A stretch of DNA of 20,271 nucleotides, taken from contig CM007339.1 of assembly GCA_000333855.2 (NCBI GenBank), positions 345,936 through 366,206 of the forward strand. The letters run 5' to 3'. Below the pieces are notes generated by a model that saw only the letters and a list, made by a program, of their open reading frames with translations, was not told where the DNA came from and searched no databases. The DNA comes from Endotrypanum monterogeii (Eukaryota; Euglenozoa; Kinetoplastea; Trypanosomatida; Trypanosomatidae). The translations under genes and the position numbers were made by a program. This document shows, one piece after another, positions 1 to 10,373 of this stretch; positions within the stretch are counted from its first letter, which is position 1, and each line of letters opens with the position of its first letter.

Positions 1-1128
1 GTGCATATTTTTTTTTTTTTGTGCTTAGATGGCGAACCTTCCTTCTCCTCCTCCCTCCCCTCACCTGTTTGCCCCCGCCCCCCAGCGACGGACCGCATCC
101 CTCGACGAGATAGGGGCGGGTCTACTTGAATTCCACCATTCTCTTCCCTGCCTCTGCGGGTCAGACCCCCTCCCCTCGCCCCTGCTCCCGGGCATGCCGT
201 GACCTGCGGCACTCGCACGCCGCCTGACCGCGGCGTCGCAACCATCGTGTACCCTTTGCCCGAGCGGAAAGAGGGGCGGTACAGGGGGCTCTCGTAAGCC
301 ATTCTTTTTTTTCTTCATGTTTTCCAGTATTTTCTCATATCATTCGAATGCGTTGTTACCACGCAGGCGCACACGGCAACTCCACTGCCGCCCATCTTGT
401 GAACAGTCCCTAAACCGAGTCCACCTTACAACATAACAAAAGCGCACGCCCCTGCCGCTGGGCGCTGCCCCATTTCCCCCCCCCCCCCTATCGGCAACCC
501 GCCCACCACTCTTCCTTTTTTCTTCTTCCTGTTCACAACGGTTCCTAGTGCATGCGAGCCCTTCATATCCAGAGGGTGACGGGAGAGGAAAAGAAAGACG
601 CTTTCAACGAATTCTGAAATTCGTGGAATGTGGATGAGATGTTACTGTTCATCCACAGTTGGGGAGGTCTCAAAGGAGGTTATGCCTCTGAGAGCGTTGC
701 GAATTTTTTTTTCTGTTGCGCGTCTACGCCATGCCGTGATTCTCTCTCAAATATTTTTTCAGGAGGAGAACCGATGTATACAATTGGGCGAAGGGGGGCA
801 ACGGCGAAGCTCATTCCATTGATCGATTTTATGTTATGGACATCTTTGTATCCTCCACTGCTGGCATTCGTTTTCCCCCACACTTTTTAAGTCATGCTAT
901 TCTGTGTGTAGATAACGTATTATTGAGCACATGAGACCCCTCAGAAAGCCCTTTGCTCTCGAGGCGTTGTTTCTACAGCAGCATATGCGACGGAGCTCCG
1001 GAAGCACCTGGGAGGAGATATGTACAACAATGCGTTGTATTTTTTCTGCTTACTCTTTTCTTTAGTCCCGTTCACGAGCGGCTCGCTTACCTGCCGATTC
1101 TGCAGCCCCGGCGCACGCATTAACTCTC
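1..1128. other. Intergenic region upstream of the first gene
   Basis: No ORF here has codon structure I would defend. The stretch holds poly-T and poly-C runs (for example near 9-20, 304-313 and 477-488) and ends in the splice-acceptor signal of the next gene. It is probably the 3' UTR and spacer of a gene lying before the window. No retroposon or RNA gene was recognised. Confidence 0.6.
1040..1065 (+). promoter_or_regulatory. Predicted spliced-leader acceptor for the 1129-3822 gene
   Basis: A T/C-rich tract is followed by the dinucleotide AG at 1064-1065. The leader that would result, 1066-1128, has no ATG, so the first start codon met is the one at 1129. This is the standard layout of trypanosomatid trans-splicing sites; use of the site is inferred. 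Confidence 0.6.
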
Positions 1129-3822
1129 ATGGAAGTGCTTGTGCACGTGGTGCAGAGCGGATCGGCCTCACCTATTCTGGCATATGTGCCAAGTGAACAG
1201 GACAAACGATCGTCGAGTCCGAACACGCCTGCGAACCTCTCGTTTGAGATGATGAACACGAGTTTCATTTTGGAAAACCTTAGGATCACATATACACCAG
1301 TACTCCCTCACAGCGACTCGAGTCCTCGGTGGCACGTGGCTCTCTGCTCTCTTGGCGACAAAAGCAATATCAAGGGCGCCAATTGTGATTCACACATACT
1401 GGCGTCTCTGACCACCTCGAGAAAACCGTCGACATCACCGTTGTCGCCACTGGGCCACCGAGCCGTGTACGCCTCAGCTGCCTCTGTGGACATAACAGAT
1501 GATCGTGGCCGTCGAAAGGCACACAGTGGTCCCACGATCACCACGCCTACAGTAGATCGTCTACGTGAGAAACTCTGCAACTTGGGGAAAACGTTTGTAA
1601 GGGAGGCCAGTGCTAACTCCCCGCCCTCACCGCGTGCGGAGACCGTCTTCTTCTGTGGCAGTCGTTTTCATACACGAAAAGATGCTCTTTTTATCACTTC
1701 GCTGTATCGACTTCTTGTGGACATGCTGCTCATGACGAAGGACTCCGCCATACACGAGCCATCACCTTTGCCAGTGGAAGTAGACGTCTCCTTCGTGGAT
1801 TACGACGAAGTGTGGGGTCTGGGGGACGTACTTGCCGCCGAGGCAACCAAAACCTCCGCGGGTGTCATGCAAGGACAGGAAAACGGGATCACTTGGGTGG
1901 AACTACCAAAATTACTCGAGACTGACTCTTGCCCACGAGGTGCAACAAATGCGGCGACCCCATCTTGGACGGATGGATACGGCAAAGATCCATCCGGCGC
2001 AAAGAGAGATACGAGCGCTGCTCAGGTAGCGCAGTGTGTGCGACAGCGACTTGAGGTGTGGTTTGACCGCGTTGACAGTGCCACATCTCGATTCTGTTCA
2101 GCACCGGAGTCGACATGCCCTCCGTCTGCAGTGGATCGTCTGCGTCATTTAGAGAGGAACGTAGTGTTTTTCACATTTCGACTGCGGCGCTACAACGACC
2201 CATCGAAGTCAACGCTTCCCCTCTCCGGTGGCTGGGCGTATCTCACACTTGCACTGCTCCCTGAATGTGGTGCCGCATCGCCTGAGATCAAAGCAGGAGC
2301 CGTTGCCACCGTCGTAGGCACATCACCACCCCGATCGAATTCTGCACTTTGGCGAGAGTTCGATGCACTTACAGCATTTGTGCGGTCTTTCCCGGAGAGC
2401 CACCATCGTCGTCGAAACCTCAGTCAGAAGAACTACAGCGTCAAGGAGGATGCCTGCACCTCCTCGGCCACTGTGCAATCACAAATGCACGCCGCTGCAC
2501 TTCGACGCAGTCGGTGGCTGACCACCATCGCCCACATTCAAAAACCACCAACACAACCGTTGAGAACACAAGCGACAGCTATGGGAGAGGAGGGTACCGA
2601 TGACGTTCTGGAATTATTCAAGAAAAGGGCCACTGCGCGCTCGTTTTCGTGGGTCGGGTGCATCGCTGCCGGAGTGAAACATCGATACGCAACTCGTTCC
2701 ACTGTTTCTTTTCTAGCGCGTCTTCGGCCACTAAATAAACCACATCGCAGGCAACTGGCATCTATGAAACAGCGCTCTCCGGAAAGTGCAACGGGTGCAC
2801 CTCGCGCTAGGCATCATCCAGCACATCACAAAAGTGTGTCGAATGACGTCAACGAACCGGATGCTCTGGGAGAGAAAGAAACACCAGGCAGCTCAGGCAC
2901 CCACACACCGCCGCTCACCGCCCCCAGCCCTTCAACCACTGTGCCGCAACCTTACGTCTCCCCGCATCGTCAGTGTGGTGTGGCAAAAAACAGCGAGAGC
3001 TCTGGAAATGTGTGTAATCTAGATGTTGCATCTCACATGAAGGTCACAGATAAGATCAACACCACTGCGGAACCCGTTGGTACCTTCCCCGAGTCCAATC
3101 ACATTTTTCACGGAGAACGCGAAAGCAACATTTCATCCCAAAATGCCGGTCACGAGACACAGCCTCTGTCCGCTCAAGCATCTGCACAAATCTCCTCCCT
3201 GCGGGTGTACGCGTCGGTGCTGGAGGAGGAAGTGCAACGGCTGCGACAGCGGCTCCTCCGATATGAGGCGACAGCATGCAGCCGAAATGGTGACTCTGGC
3301 GATCATGTTGCTCGTGCAGCGACCCGAGAAGTAGAGAAAGACAAACGTGCGGACATTGGTATCGCTCTCTCCGCCCCCAGCACAACGCCTCTTAACACCT
3401 GCAGTTCCCTTCGCCAATTTATTCAAGCTGGCCTCAATGAAATTCGTGCGGACAGACAGTTCCCGCTTGCACTTCATTCGAAACTCGATGATGTAACACG
3501 TAAAATAACTCTTCTCTGCACTGCGGTTGCTCAAGTACAGGAAACGCGCGGTGCTGATTCGTTGGAAGCAGTACAAGAAAGAAGCCAGAGCAGTGATGAC
3601 AGGGAAGCCTACGTCAAGCAGCTGGAGGCCAAGATGGCTCTTTATGAGCAGAAGCTAGCTCTCATGGATCACTATGTGGCGCCGACACTGGTGCAATGTG
3701 TGGAGGACTTGGATCAGTGGCAGCAGCACCGTCGGCAACGCGTCATGGCTGCCCTCACCGAGGCTTCGCGCGTATCCCCATCGCCCCGCCTCCTCCCAGA
3801 TCCTACAAACGTACAGGAGTGA
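1129..3822 (+). CDS. Hypothetical protein, 897 aa, possible degenerate kinesin-like domain and C-terminal coiled coil
   Basis: The ORF opens with ATG at 1129, the first ATG after a good splice acceptor, and is uninterrupted to TGA at 3820-3822. Residues 1 to about 420 alternate predicted strands and helices with low-complexity Ser/Pro inserts. Their order resembles a kinesin motor: VFFCGSRFHTRKD (173-185) where a P-loop strand would lie, VEVDVSFVDYDEVW (216-229) where kinesins have the VSFxEIYNE strand, VVFFTFRLRR (345-354) near the switch I strand, YLTLALLPE (371-379) near the switch II strand, and a helix at 405-419. The catalytic signatures GxxxxGKT, SSRSH and DLAGSE are all missing, so ATPase activity is unlikely if the relationship is real. 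Residues 560-680 are disordered and rich in Pro, Ser and Thr. Short coiled coils lie near 687-712 and 828-850. The gene is clearly coding, but the kinesin link is my inference from pattern, not a recognised family match. Confidence 0.85.
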   Translation: MEVLVHVVQSGSASPILAYVPSEQDKRSSSPNTPANLSFEMMNTSFILENLRITYTPVLPHSDSSPRWHVALCSLGDKSNIKGANCDSHILASLTTSRKPSTSPLSPLGHRAVYASAASVDITDDRGRRKAHSGPTITTPTVDRLREKLCNLGKTFVREASANSPPSPRAETVFFCGSRFHTRKDALFITSLYRLLVDMLLMTKDSAIHEPSPLPVEVDVSFVDYDEVWGLGDVLAAEATKTSAGVMQGQENGITWVELPKLLETDSCPRGATNAATPSWTDGYGKDPSGAKRDTSAAQVAQCVRQRLEVWFDRVDSATSRFCSAPESTCPPSAVDRLRHLERNVVFFTFRLRRYNDPSKSTLPLSGGWAYLTLALLPECGAASPEIKAGAVATVVGTSPPRSNSALWREFDALTAFVRSFPESHHRRRNLSQKNYSVKEDACTSSATVQSQMHAAALRRSRWLTTIAHIQKPPTQPLRTQATAMGEEGTDDVLELFKKRATARSFSWVGCIAAGVKHRYATRSTVSFLARLRPLNKPHRRQLASMKQRSPESATGAPRARHHPAHHKSVSNDVNEPDALGEKETPGSSGTHTPPLTAPSPSTTVPQPYVSPHRQCGVAKNSESSGNVCNLDVASHMKVTDKINTTAEPVGTFPESNHIFHGERESNISSQNAGHETQPLSAQASAQISSLRVYASVLEEEVQRLRQRLLRYEATACSRNGDSGDHVARAATREVEKDKRADIGIALSAPSTTPLNTCSSLRQFIQAGLNEIRADRQFPLALHSKLDDVTRKITLLCTAVAQVQETRGADSLEAVQERSQSSDDREAYVKQLEAKMALYEQKLALMDHYVAPTLVQCVEDLDQWQQHRRQRVMAALTEASRVSPSPRLLPDPTNVQE

Positions 3823-4502
3823 AACCTGATGAGGATGCACAGAAATATGTCCCTCACTCTGCGTTCCCTTGCGCCTCCAGAACCTGAGAAAGAATACGGA
3901 AAGACGAAGGTGTTTTCGCTTTCTGTGGCGAACACCACACACACAACACTGAGCACAAATCGTGCGCAGTGTCCCCACACCGAACCCATCGGAAAAACAA
4001 AAAAGAAAAAAACTCCATGGTTTGAAGAACAGATTTCGGGACGAAAGACTCGATCTCTCCCCCCCCCCTTTTTTTTTCTCCTGTCCCACCAAACTCCCCT
4101 GGACCCCTCCGTCGATCAAAAAGCTCTGATGAACGATTTATCAGTGGGTGATGTATTCCCACTCACATCATAGAACAGTGTACAACTCTTTTTTCTAGGC
4201 ACGCGAGACCCTCATCGTCTTCCCCGTTTCTTTTCCCCGCTCATCCTGTGTGGCACACACACACATACATATGCATATGCATCTTCAACGACAACATTGA
4301 GGACGCCGGAGAAGCAAAAGATGATATTTCACCTCCACCTGCACTCACACACACGTTTCGAGGTTTTCGTATCTTCCGTGCTGGTCTTCTGTGGGTGGAA
4401 CTGAGAAGTAAAAACCTCGGATGTGTCGCACATCACACAACACACATCGATAACACGCGCTCACCCCAGTACACTTCTCCACTCCCCTCTGTTCCCCCGT
4501 AA
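3823..4502. other. Intergenic region with splice signal of the CAP-Gly relic
   Basis: Nothing coding is supported. An A-rich patch (about 3990-4013) is followed by C and T runs (4061-4079). A T-rich tract ends in AG at 4197-4198, a plausible spliced-leader acceptor left over from the pseudogene downstream. Short CA and ATGCAT repeats lie near 4252-4282. Confidence 0.5.
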
Positions 4503-6510
4503 TTGATTCGGGAAAGAAGAAAAAAAACAAAGTACATTCAACATTATCTGCACACCGAAACTAAACGAATAGACGTGAGAACGAGCGCTAAGGAAGGAGA
4601 ATATCTTATTTGGAGTACAGATCCCTCATCTGCTCAGTTGGCACCACACATCGACTCCTTCGTTGAGGTGCTCCCGGTTGCGCCTCACGGTGAGCGACGC
4701 CGCGGTATTCTACGCTACCACTGTTCAACAGAGTTGAGTGACGGGGAGTGGGCGGGCGTGGAACTTGTCAGAAATGAGAGGGGCAATCACGCCACGGTCA
4801 AGGATGAACTCCACTCCAGGTGTGAGGGTGTCCAAGGAGTCTTTGCACGCCCTGAACTCGTTGTGACATACGACCCAACCATTTCGTCGCCAACGCTGGC
4901 TTCTGGGAAACCCTCTTCAAACGCGGAGTCGACAAAGATGCAGCTTCTCGAAGAGGAGCTGAGAGTAGCGCGCCGTGAGGCGACTGAGCTGGAGCAAACT
5001 CGGCCAAAGCTTTGAAGGATCACTGCGCGGCATGCATCTGGAACTCGGACGTTTGAAGAGAGCAACGGCGCACGGAATTGGTACAGCAGCGACAACCGAT
5101 GACGGCGACGACCTCGCAGCGTAGGTTCAATAGGAGGAAGAGCGTCTAGTGATGTAGCACCAGCTGGAAACCCCCTGAAGCGGAGCTGAAGGCTGCAAGG
5201 GAGTCACTCAGCACGGCAGCTGCTGCTCTCGCCTCTGCAAGGAGTGTGGAGAAGCAACGCTGCAGAGCCGAAACGTCGAGCTTCAAGCACTGTTGGTCCG
5301 TATACAAGCGGAACAGACATCGTCAGTAGCAGCGATTAGGCAGGTTTAAATAGCTCATCGATCCTCCTCTTCCTTCGCGGAAGTCGAGCCTGCGTCCTCG
5401 GTCAAACACGCTCAGCTGCAGCAGCTCCGCAAATTCCAGGAAGAGATACCTTGCATGCAAGAGCGGTCTGAGAATGTGAGAGCCGGAAGGCAGGAAAGAG
5501 TTGAGGAAGACGAAACAATCTGCGAGTGTGTCGCTGCCCCCTCCCCGCCCCCATGCAGCCGTTATGGAAACTGTGAGAAAAGCGTTGGCCGACCGGCTGC
5601 ACGAGAGAAGCGAACTACGGGAAATGTGTCAACTTCTGGAAGAAGGAGCTGGCGGAAGAAAAGGCACGCTCTGATGCGCTCACACTTCTGGTACGGAAAT
5701 TGGGTGTCGCCTAACCCGCGGCAGAGGCTGCCGTCGAGAAAGCACGACAAGTGGATGCGGATGAGGAACGGTGCAGTTGGAACGACGCTTTCGCATTGTC
5801 TATGAGTGCACTCGCTGGAGGAGAAGAGGTGTGTCCTCCAAACGCAAGCGACACCACTACGGCAACACAGGGCCCCCTCTAGATACTGCCCTTCAGCAAT
5901 GTGGAGACGACCTGGACGAGGCACATGCGCGCATCCTACAGCTATCCAGCGCACAACAGGTGGCTCGGGAGCTTCAGCAGCGCTGCAACGAACTGACAGT
6001 CGCTTTTCGGAAACAACACGTTACAGCACAGAAATCAAAAGATGTTGCTCAAGCGACGCTTGCTGTGGAAACACTGCGCCACGAAGAGCAGATGGTCGAG
6101 CTGTACCACTCCCCTGAAGGCAGCACGGCGCGAGACGCCGTCATCCTTTCTCCAAAGAAATAAAGAATCAATGCCTCCGAGTGAACGATAGTCACTCTGT
6201 GATGATATCTGCGTCCCTTGTGTCCCCTCTGGACTCTGTGCACGAAGGCATCTGCTTAGCTCGCATCCATTCAATTGAGCAGCTCTTACTCGAACATCAC
6301 TCGACACGCATGCCGTCGAATCTATGGGACGTGCCTGCAGCGCAGAGACGGATGCGATGCCGCTGTGATAACCTTCGAGCATCCCTGAAGGAACCACCTG
6401 GCAAGATCCTGGACTTGAGCACTCCAAACGCCTGCAGAGCCTCTATCAAATCATTCTTTCATACTCACACACGAGCCGCACCGCACAAACTCGATCAAGC
6501 GGCGCCTTAG
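4503..6510 (+). pseudogene. Decayed CAP-Gly and coiled-coil protein (CLIP/dynactin-like layout)
   Basis: The frame open from 4503 to 5015 carries a CAP-Gly domain at about 4689-4862: GERRRGILRY, then LSDGEWAGVEL, and a final GVFARPELV. The microtubule/EB-binding GKNDG motif is eroded to GNHAT (about 4782-4796). This frame starts just after a TAA at 4500-4502 and has no ATG before the domain, so it has no usable start. After the TGA at 5013, heptad-like coiled-coil sequence continues but jumps between frames (3, 1, 2, 1, 2, 3, 2) with in-frame stops at about 5122, 5347, 5712 and 5880. Examples are ELKAARESLSTAAAALASAR from 5183, NVELQALLVRIQAE from about 5272, and a longer helix at 5882-6100. 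A last coding-like piece in frame 1 runs 6181-6510, and its membership in the same gene is uncertain. CAP-Gly plus long coiled coil is the plan of microtubule plus-end and dynactin proteins. The exact ends are approximate. Confidence 0.8.
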
Positions 6511-7391
6511 ACGTGAAAGGCGATGGAAACAGGCCCTCGCGATCGTGCTCACGTTTCTCCATCCCGCCTACTCATACAAACTCCCACACACACCATTGCA
6601 GGCTGGGGTTAGGCAGGCGCACCAAAACACAGGTAACGTCGACCGACCGGACACTCCGCCAGAAGAGTACCACCATCTCTACAGTGAATCTGCTCTTCAC
6701 GAGCTTGCTATGGAACACTCCCAGGAAACCTTATTTCCCCCCCCCCCGCTCATGTTGCTTATTTGTTTGCTTTGTCTTCAGCGATTGACTGGACACTCTG
6801 TCTGCTAGGCAAGTAGCCACACCTCGTAACGCTTCGTCTTCAGAACCCTCTCGGCGTGAGGCAGTGCAAGGGAAATGCTTTCCAGGCGGCAACGCTCCCT
6901 CTGCCTCTCCCCCCTACCTCTCCTTCCCCTCTCTCACGATCGATCTCGATGTTCATGTCTACAGTGATGTTGCACTCTACCTTCCGGGCATACTCGTTCG
7001 AAGAATAAAAGAAATTCGAGAAGAAACGAAAGTCGTCTTGCTCACTACACACATCCTCGTCCTCTATCGTATTCTTCCTTTTTTCTTCTTTTCATGCGAT
7101 TGCGACCACCCCAACCCTCCCCGTCGCTCGATTCCTCGCGCCTGCCACATTGACACACGCACGTGCACGCATTACACACCACTGCGAGGGCTATTTGTGG
7201 TTTTGGAGTGTTTGAAGCCAGAAGGTTTCAGCTCACTTTTTTTTTTTTCTCATCACAGCCCGCTGCCACCCTAGACTGTATTCCCTAGCGATTTTTGCGC
7301 TCTTCTCAGGCAAACCTCCTCCTTCCCCCCCCCCCCTCCCTCCCCTCCCCACCGTGTGACACCGAGTCTGTGGGTGGCACAAAACATTCGT
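6511..7391. other. Intergenic region, pyrimidine-rich
   Basis: No supported gene. Poly-C (6738-6747), C/T-rich blocks (6905-6935, 7071-7092) and the strong T tract at 7237-7249 are typical spacer sequence. Open frames that cross it begin with non-ATG codons and translate pyrimidine tracts into Pro/Ser/Leu/Phe-rich strings. Confidence 0.55.
7233..7258 (+). promoter_or_regulatory. Predicted spliced-leader acceptor for the 7392-9797 gene
   Basis: A long T run ends in CTCATCACAG with AG at 7257-7258, giving a 133-nt leader with no ATG. A second AG at 7308-7309 after TCTTCTC could be an alternative; it would leave 82 nt containing a long C/T tract. Confidence 0.6.
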
Positions 7392-9797
7392 ATGTCATCT
7401 TCACGAACTGTCAGGCAAGATGAGCAACAGCACCCGTGGACCTTTTCTGCGTACCACACAACAGTGCTCACAAACTTTGTGAGCGCCCTTCAAGCTGAAG
7501 TGCGTCGTCAGCAAGACGCCTACGATCACGCCACAGAAATGCTTCAAGCCCAAGCAGACACAGGCCCGAGCAGCAGTCTTCTCGAACTTGGTGTTCCCCT
7601 GCATGCCACTCAAGAAGAACAGATACAGGTACTTAGAGACAGATATGCCTTGGCCACGCTAGATACCGGGGCGCTGGTCGCGTTAGGGCCTTACCGACTC
7701 GTACACACGTTGAAGACGCACATGTCACGCATCGAGGATGAACGTCGAGCAGGTGCCGTCGCGGCGGGCAATGGCACCGGTGGGAGGCTCATTCATTCAG
7801 ACAAGACCTCTCATGCGCTAAAGTCCGAGACAAATGTCAGCACCCCACCCCAGCGAAGATATAAAAGTGATCAAACATCGCATTATCCTGCTGCCACTCC
7901 GTCACCGCCGCGCATCAAAACGGAACGGTCAGAGGACGACACGGCGGCACAGCAGCAGTTGTTGCCCTGCGAAAACTCTTCTCCCCTTTCTGTGTCGATA
8001 CCCCTCACCGTTGCAACGTCAGCGCTGACGCAAGCCAAACTAGAACCCAGCAGCAATAAAGCCGTCAGTGTGCCCTCTTCAGGCAACGCCGATGTCAACG
8101 GCATCGGCGACAACTGCCCACCCTCATGGATGACTTTCATAAAAGAAGCGGCCAAGCCGTCACTGTCGAGTGCAAAAGACTACAACGGAGCCTACTTTGT
8201 CCCCTCCGCCTCTCCACCTGGTGCGCCACTAGCCCGTTACCTGTCCACCTCGGTTTTTTCGCGCTTCCCAGGCAACCCGGCACCGCTGTCGTCGTTCTCA
8301 CTGCCCACACTGGTGGTGCCGGTAAAACCTGAGAAGAACATGCATCGCAATTCGAAGGAGCGGAAACGCGCTGCGGTGCTCTCGGTGCAGGCAGGCAAAC
8401 GGTGTCGATCGGTGACCACATCGCAGACAAGTGCTGCTGCCGAAGATGAGGCACCGCTTCTCTCGCAAGCGCAGCACGCCAAAATCTCACGCCTACAGGA
8501 GCGTGTTCGATTTCTCGATCCAACATTGCCACCCTCATTCCCTTCGGATGGAAAGCAGTCAGAGGACCGCTTATTAGATTTGTGGTTGCGCGTGTGGCCT
8601 GGACCCTCATCGAGGTCGGTGGCAGACGCGGAAGGGTGCAGCCGAAAGCAGCGCGCCACAGCAACGCCTCAGTCCGCTAGACACGCGTGCATCCGGCCGA
8701 CCGCTTCCATAATCAACGCCCTCACTCGCGTTGCTGAGCTGAACTACAAACGGGATTGCGAGCGCATTCTTGCGCAACGGGAGTATCTTTCCACACTGCC
8801 CAACCCGAGGTACTTTCTGGGGGAGAGCGGAGCAGCTGCAGGCGCGGCCGTCAGAGAAAAGCAACCGCAAGCAACGTCTGAAGCACCAGGCGCATCACCT
8901 TCTCTCCGAGAAGCACCGCGCCATCTACAAGACAAACTGCTGAGGACACAAGCGCAGCTTGATGCAGCGTACGCACAGCGGATGGCCCTTTTCGTAGAGC
9001 TCAAAGAAGTCCTGCGGTGCACAGCCGCTGTGTCCGGCGAGGGAGCCACAGGGAATGCGGCCGCTGAGGCGAGGCGTGCTCTCCCCACAAGGATGCCCCG
9101 CAAGCCACGACGCGCCGCATCGCCATCGGGTGGCCGGGAAAAGGCTCAGCAGCCGAGGTGCGCTGACCCTGAGGCTGGTGAAATGATAGTCGTACATGGG
9201 GATGGAAATGGTGCAGAAGAAGCAGTGTTGGATACACCCACAAAGAACGAAATGATTCGAGCAACTGCCCTCGAACTCCTCCACACCTCTCTCAGCAATC
9301 CCGCCTTGCTGATGCGGCACGCCCGCAACGCGCGCGAATCCTTAGTGTGCGCTCCTGCTGATGCAGACCCTTCCGTGACCGCGTTGGGCTCTCCCTCACA
9401 TGTCGCATCCGAGGAGGCCGTTGACCTGCCAAACGGCATTGTGAGCATCAACCTGCCATCCCTAGATGACGACCGCGACGCGCCAGAGCTGGAAGAGTAC
9501 CTCTGGCCAGAGGATCTGGACGCCCGCATCCGGCATGAACTGCGTGGTTTTGTGAGCCCCAAGAGTCACAAATCGAAAGCAAACAGTGTGCATGTGGTAT
9601 TGTCAGCTGCACAAGTGCAGCAGCTGGAGGCGGCGGTGTGTGTCCTGTCCACTGTAAACCCCGTATCTGCCCACCGAGCCGTGATACCGCCGATGGTGTC
9701 TGAAGGCATGATGGCACACCCAAGGTTTGCGGAACTCGCTTGGCTCTACGTGCACGGCCGTGGCGAATCGATCGTCGCGAACGTCGAACTCAACTGA
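7392..9797 (+). CDS. Hypothetical protein, 801 aa, probable nuclear protein with SUMO-type motifs
   Basis: The frame stays open a little upstream, but the first ATG is at 7392, and it is the first ATG after the predicted acceptor, so I start there. TGA ends it at 9795-9797. I do not recognise the family. Residues 1-120 are mainly helical and look folded. Residues 120-370 are disordered, with four lysines in SUMO-like settings: LKSE (K144), IKTE (K176), AKLE (K216, weak) and VKPE (K312). Basic clusters at 322-326 (KERKR) and about 336-340 (GKRCR) resemble a bipartite nuclear signal. Further helices follow, one containing RLLDLWLRVWPG (about residue 393) and a coiled coil near 512-545, then a polar linker and a helical C-terminus. 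A chromatin or transcription role is possible but rests only on these short motifs. Confidence 0.85.
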   Translation: MSSSRTVRQDEQQHPWTFSAYHTTVLTNFVSALQAEVRRQQDAYDHATEMLQAQADTGPSSSLLELGVPLHATQEEQIQVLRDRYALATLDTGALVALGPYRLVHTLKTHMSRIEDERRAGAVAAGNGTGGRLIHSDKTSHALKSETNVSTPPQRRYKSDQTSHYPAATPSPPRIKTERSEDDTAAQQQLLPCENSSPLSVSIPLTVATSALTQAKLEPSSNKAVSVPSSGNADVNGIGDNCPPSWMTFIKEAAKPSLSSAKDYNGAYFVPSASPPGAPLARYLSTSVFSRFPGNPAPLSSFSLPTLVVPVKPEKNMHRNSKERKRAAVLSVQAGKRCRSVTTSQTSAAAEDEAPLLSQAQHAKISRLQERVRFLDPTLPPSFPSDGKQSEDRLLDLWLRVWPGPSSRSVADAEGCSRKQRATATPQSARHACIRPTASIINALTRVAELNYKRDCERILAQREYLSTLPNPRYFLGESGAAAGAAVREKQPQATSEAPGASPSLREAPRHLQDKLLRTQAQLDAAYAQRMALFVELKEVLRCTAAVSGEGATGNAAAEARRALPTRMPRKPRRAASPSGGREKAQQPRCADPEAGEMIVVHGDGNGAEEAVLDTPTKNEMIRATALELLHTSLSNPALLMRHARNARESLVCAPADADPSVTALGSPSHVASEEAVDLPNGIVSINLPSLDDDRDAPELEEYLWPEDLDARIRHELRGFVSPKSHKSKANSVHVVLSAAQVQQLEAAVCVLSTVNPVSAHRAVIPPMVSEGMMAHPRFAELAWLYVHGRGESIVANVELN

Positions 9798-10324
9798 AGA
9801 ATGTCCTGCCATTATTTTATCCGTCAACCTACCCCCTCTTCCCTCTCACTCCTCCTCCCTTTCGTCTCATCAAAGCGCCGAACTGCTTGAGCACAGGTCT
9901 GAGGGGTAGAGGGGGGAAGGGGAGTAGAGACAAAAAGAGGGGGCAGAGGGGGATGTTCTAGGTGTTTGAACAAAGCTTCCACCGCCCACACATAATAACT
10001 GCACTCTCCATCGACTACAAGAACTCGAGATGTTTTTTTTTGTTCAAGTACATCTCTCTGCCTAACTCATTAGGTGGCTTCTGAGAGACGTTTATCTGAA
10101 GTCTAGTCATCGCACGTCTTTCCAACCGCCTTACCCCCCCCCACACCCTTCCGTTACAAAGTACTGGCACCTGCTGCATTATTTTTTTTTTTCCACACAC
10201 TCAGGGTTCTTACCCCTACTGCAGATCAACATCTGACCCATGCCCTTGTGCATGCGAAAGGTCTGCTTCCCTGTGCATCTCTCCATTTCCATCTCCCTCG
10301 CCCCTCTACAAGCTGTTCCACCAC

Positions 10325-10359
10325 CGTCGCTGCCTCTTCTCTCTCCTCCTCTTGCTCAG
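10325..10359 (+). promoter_or_regulatory. Predicted spliced-leader acceptor for the dynein light chain gene
   Basis: A C/T-rich tract ends in TTGCTCAG with AG at 10358-10359. The resulting 171-nt leader has no ATG before 10531. The earlier AG at 10203-10204 would leave ATGs in the leader, so I prefer this one. Confidence 0.55.
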
Positions 10360-10373
10360 AATCAACTAAACCG

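Noticed and set aside
61..318. Minus-strand frame of 85 aa
   Set aside because: Opposite to all supported genes, Arg/Gly/Pro-rich low complexity, no recognisable domain.
670..775. AAGGAGG and AGGAGGA sequences before start-like codons
   Set aside because: They resemble bacterial ribosome binding sites, but the window is clearly trypanosomatid, where such sites have no role.
3133..3576. Minus-strand frame of 147 aa inside the first gene
   Set aside because: It is fully contained in the long + strand coding region and shows no domain, so it is a shadow frame.
6864..7274. Frame of 136 aa in the spacer before the 801-aa gene
   Set aside because: It lacks an ATG start and translates C/T tracts. 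The splice tract of the next gene runs through it.
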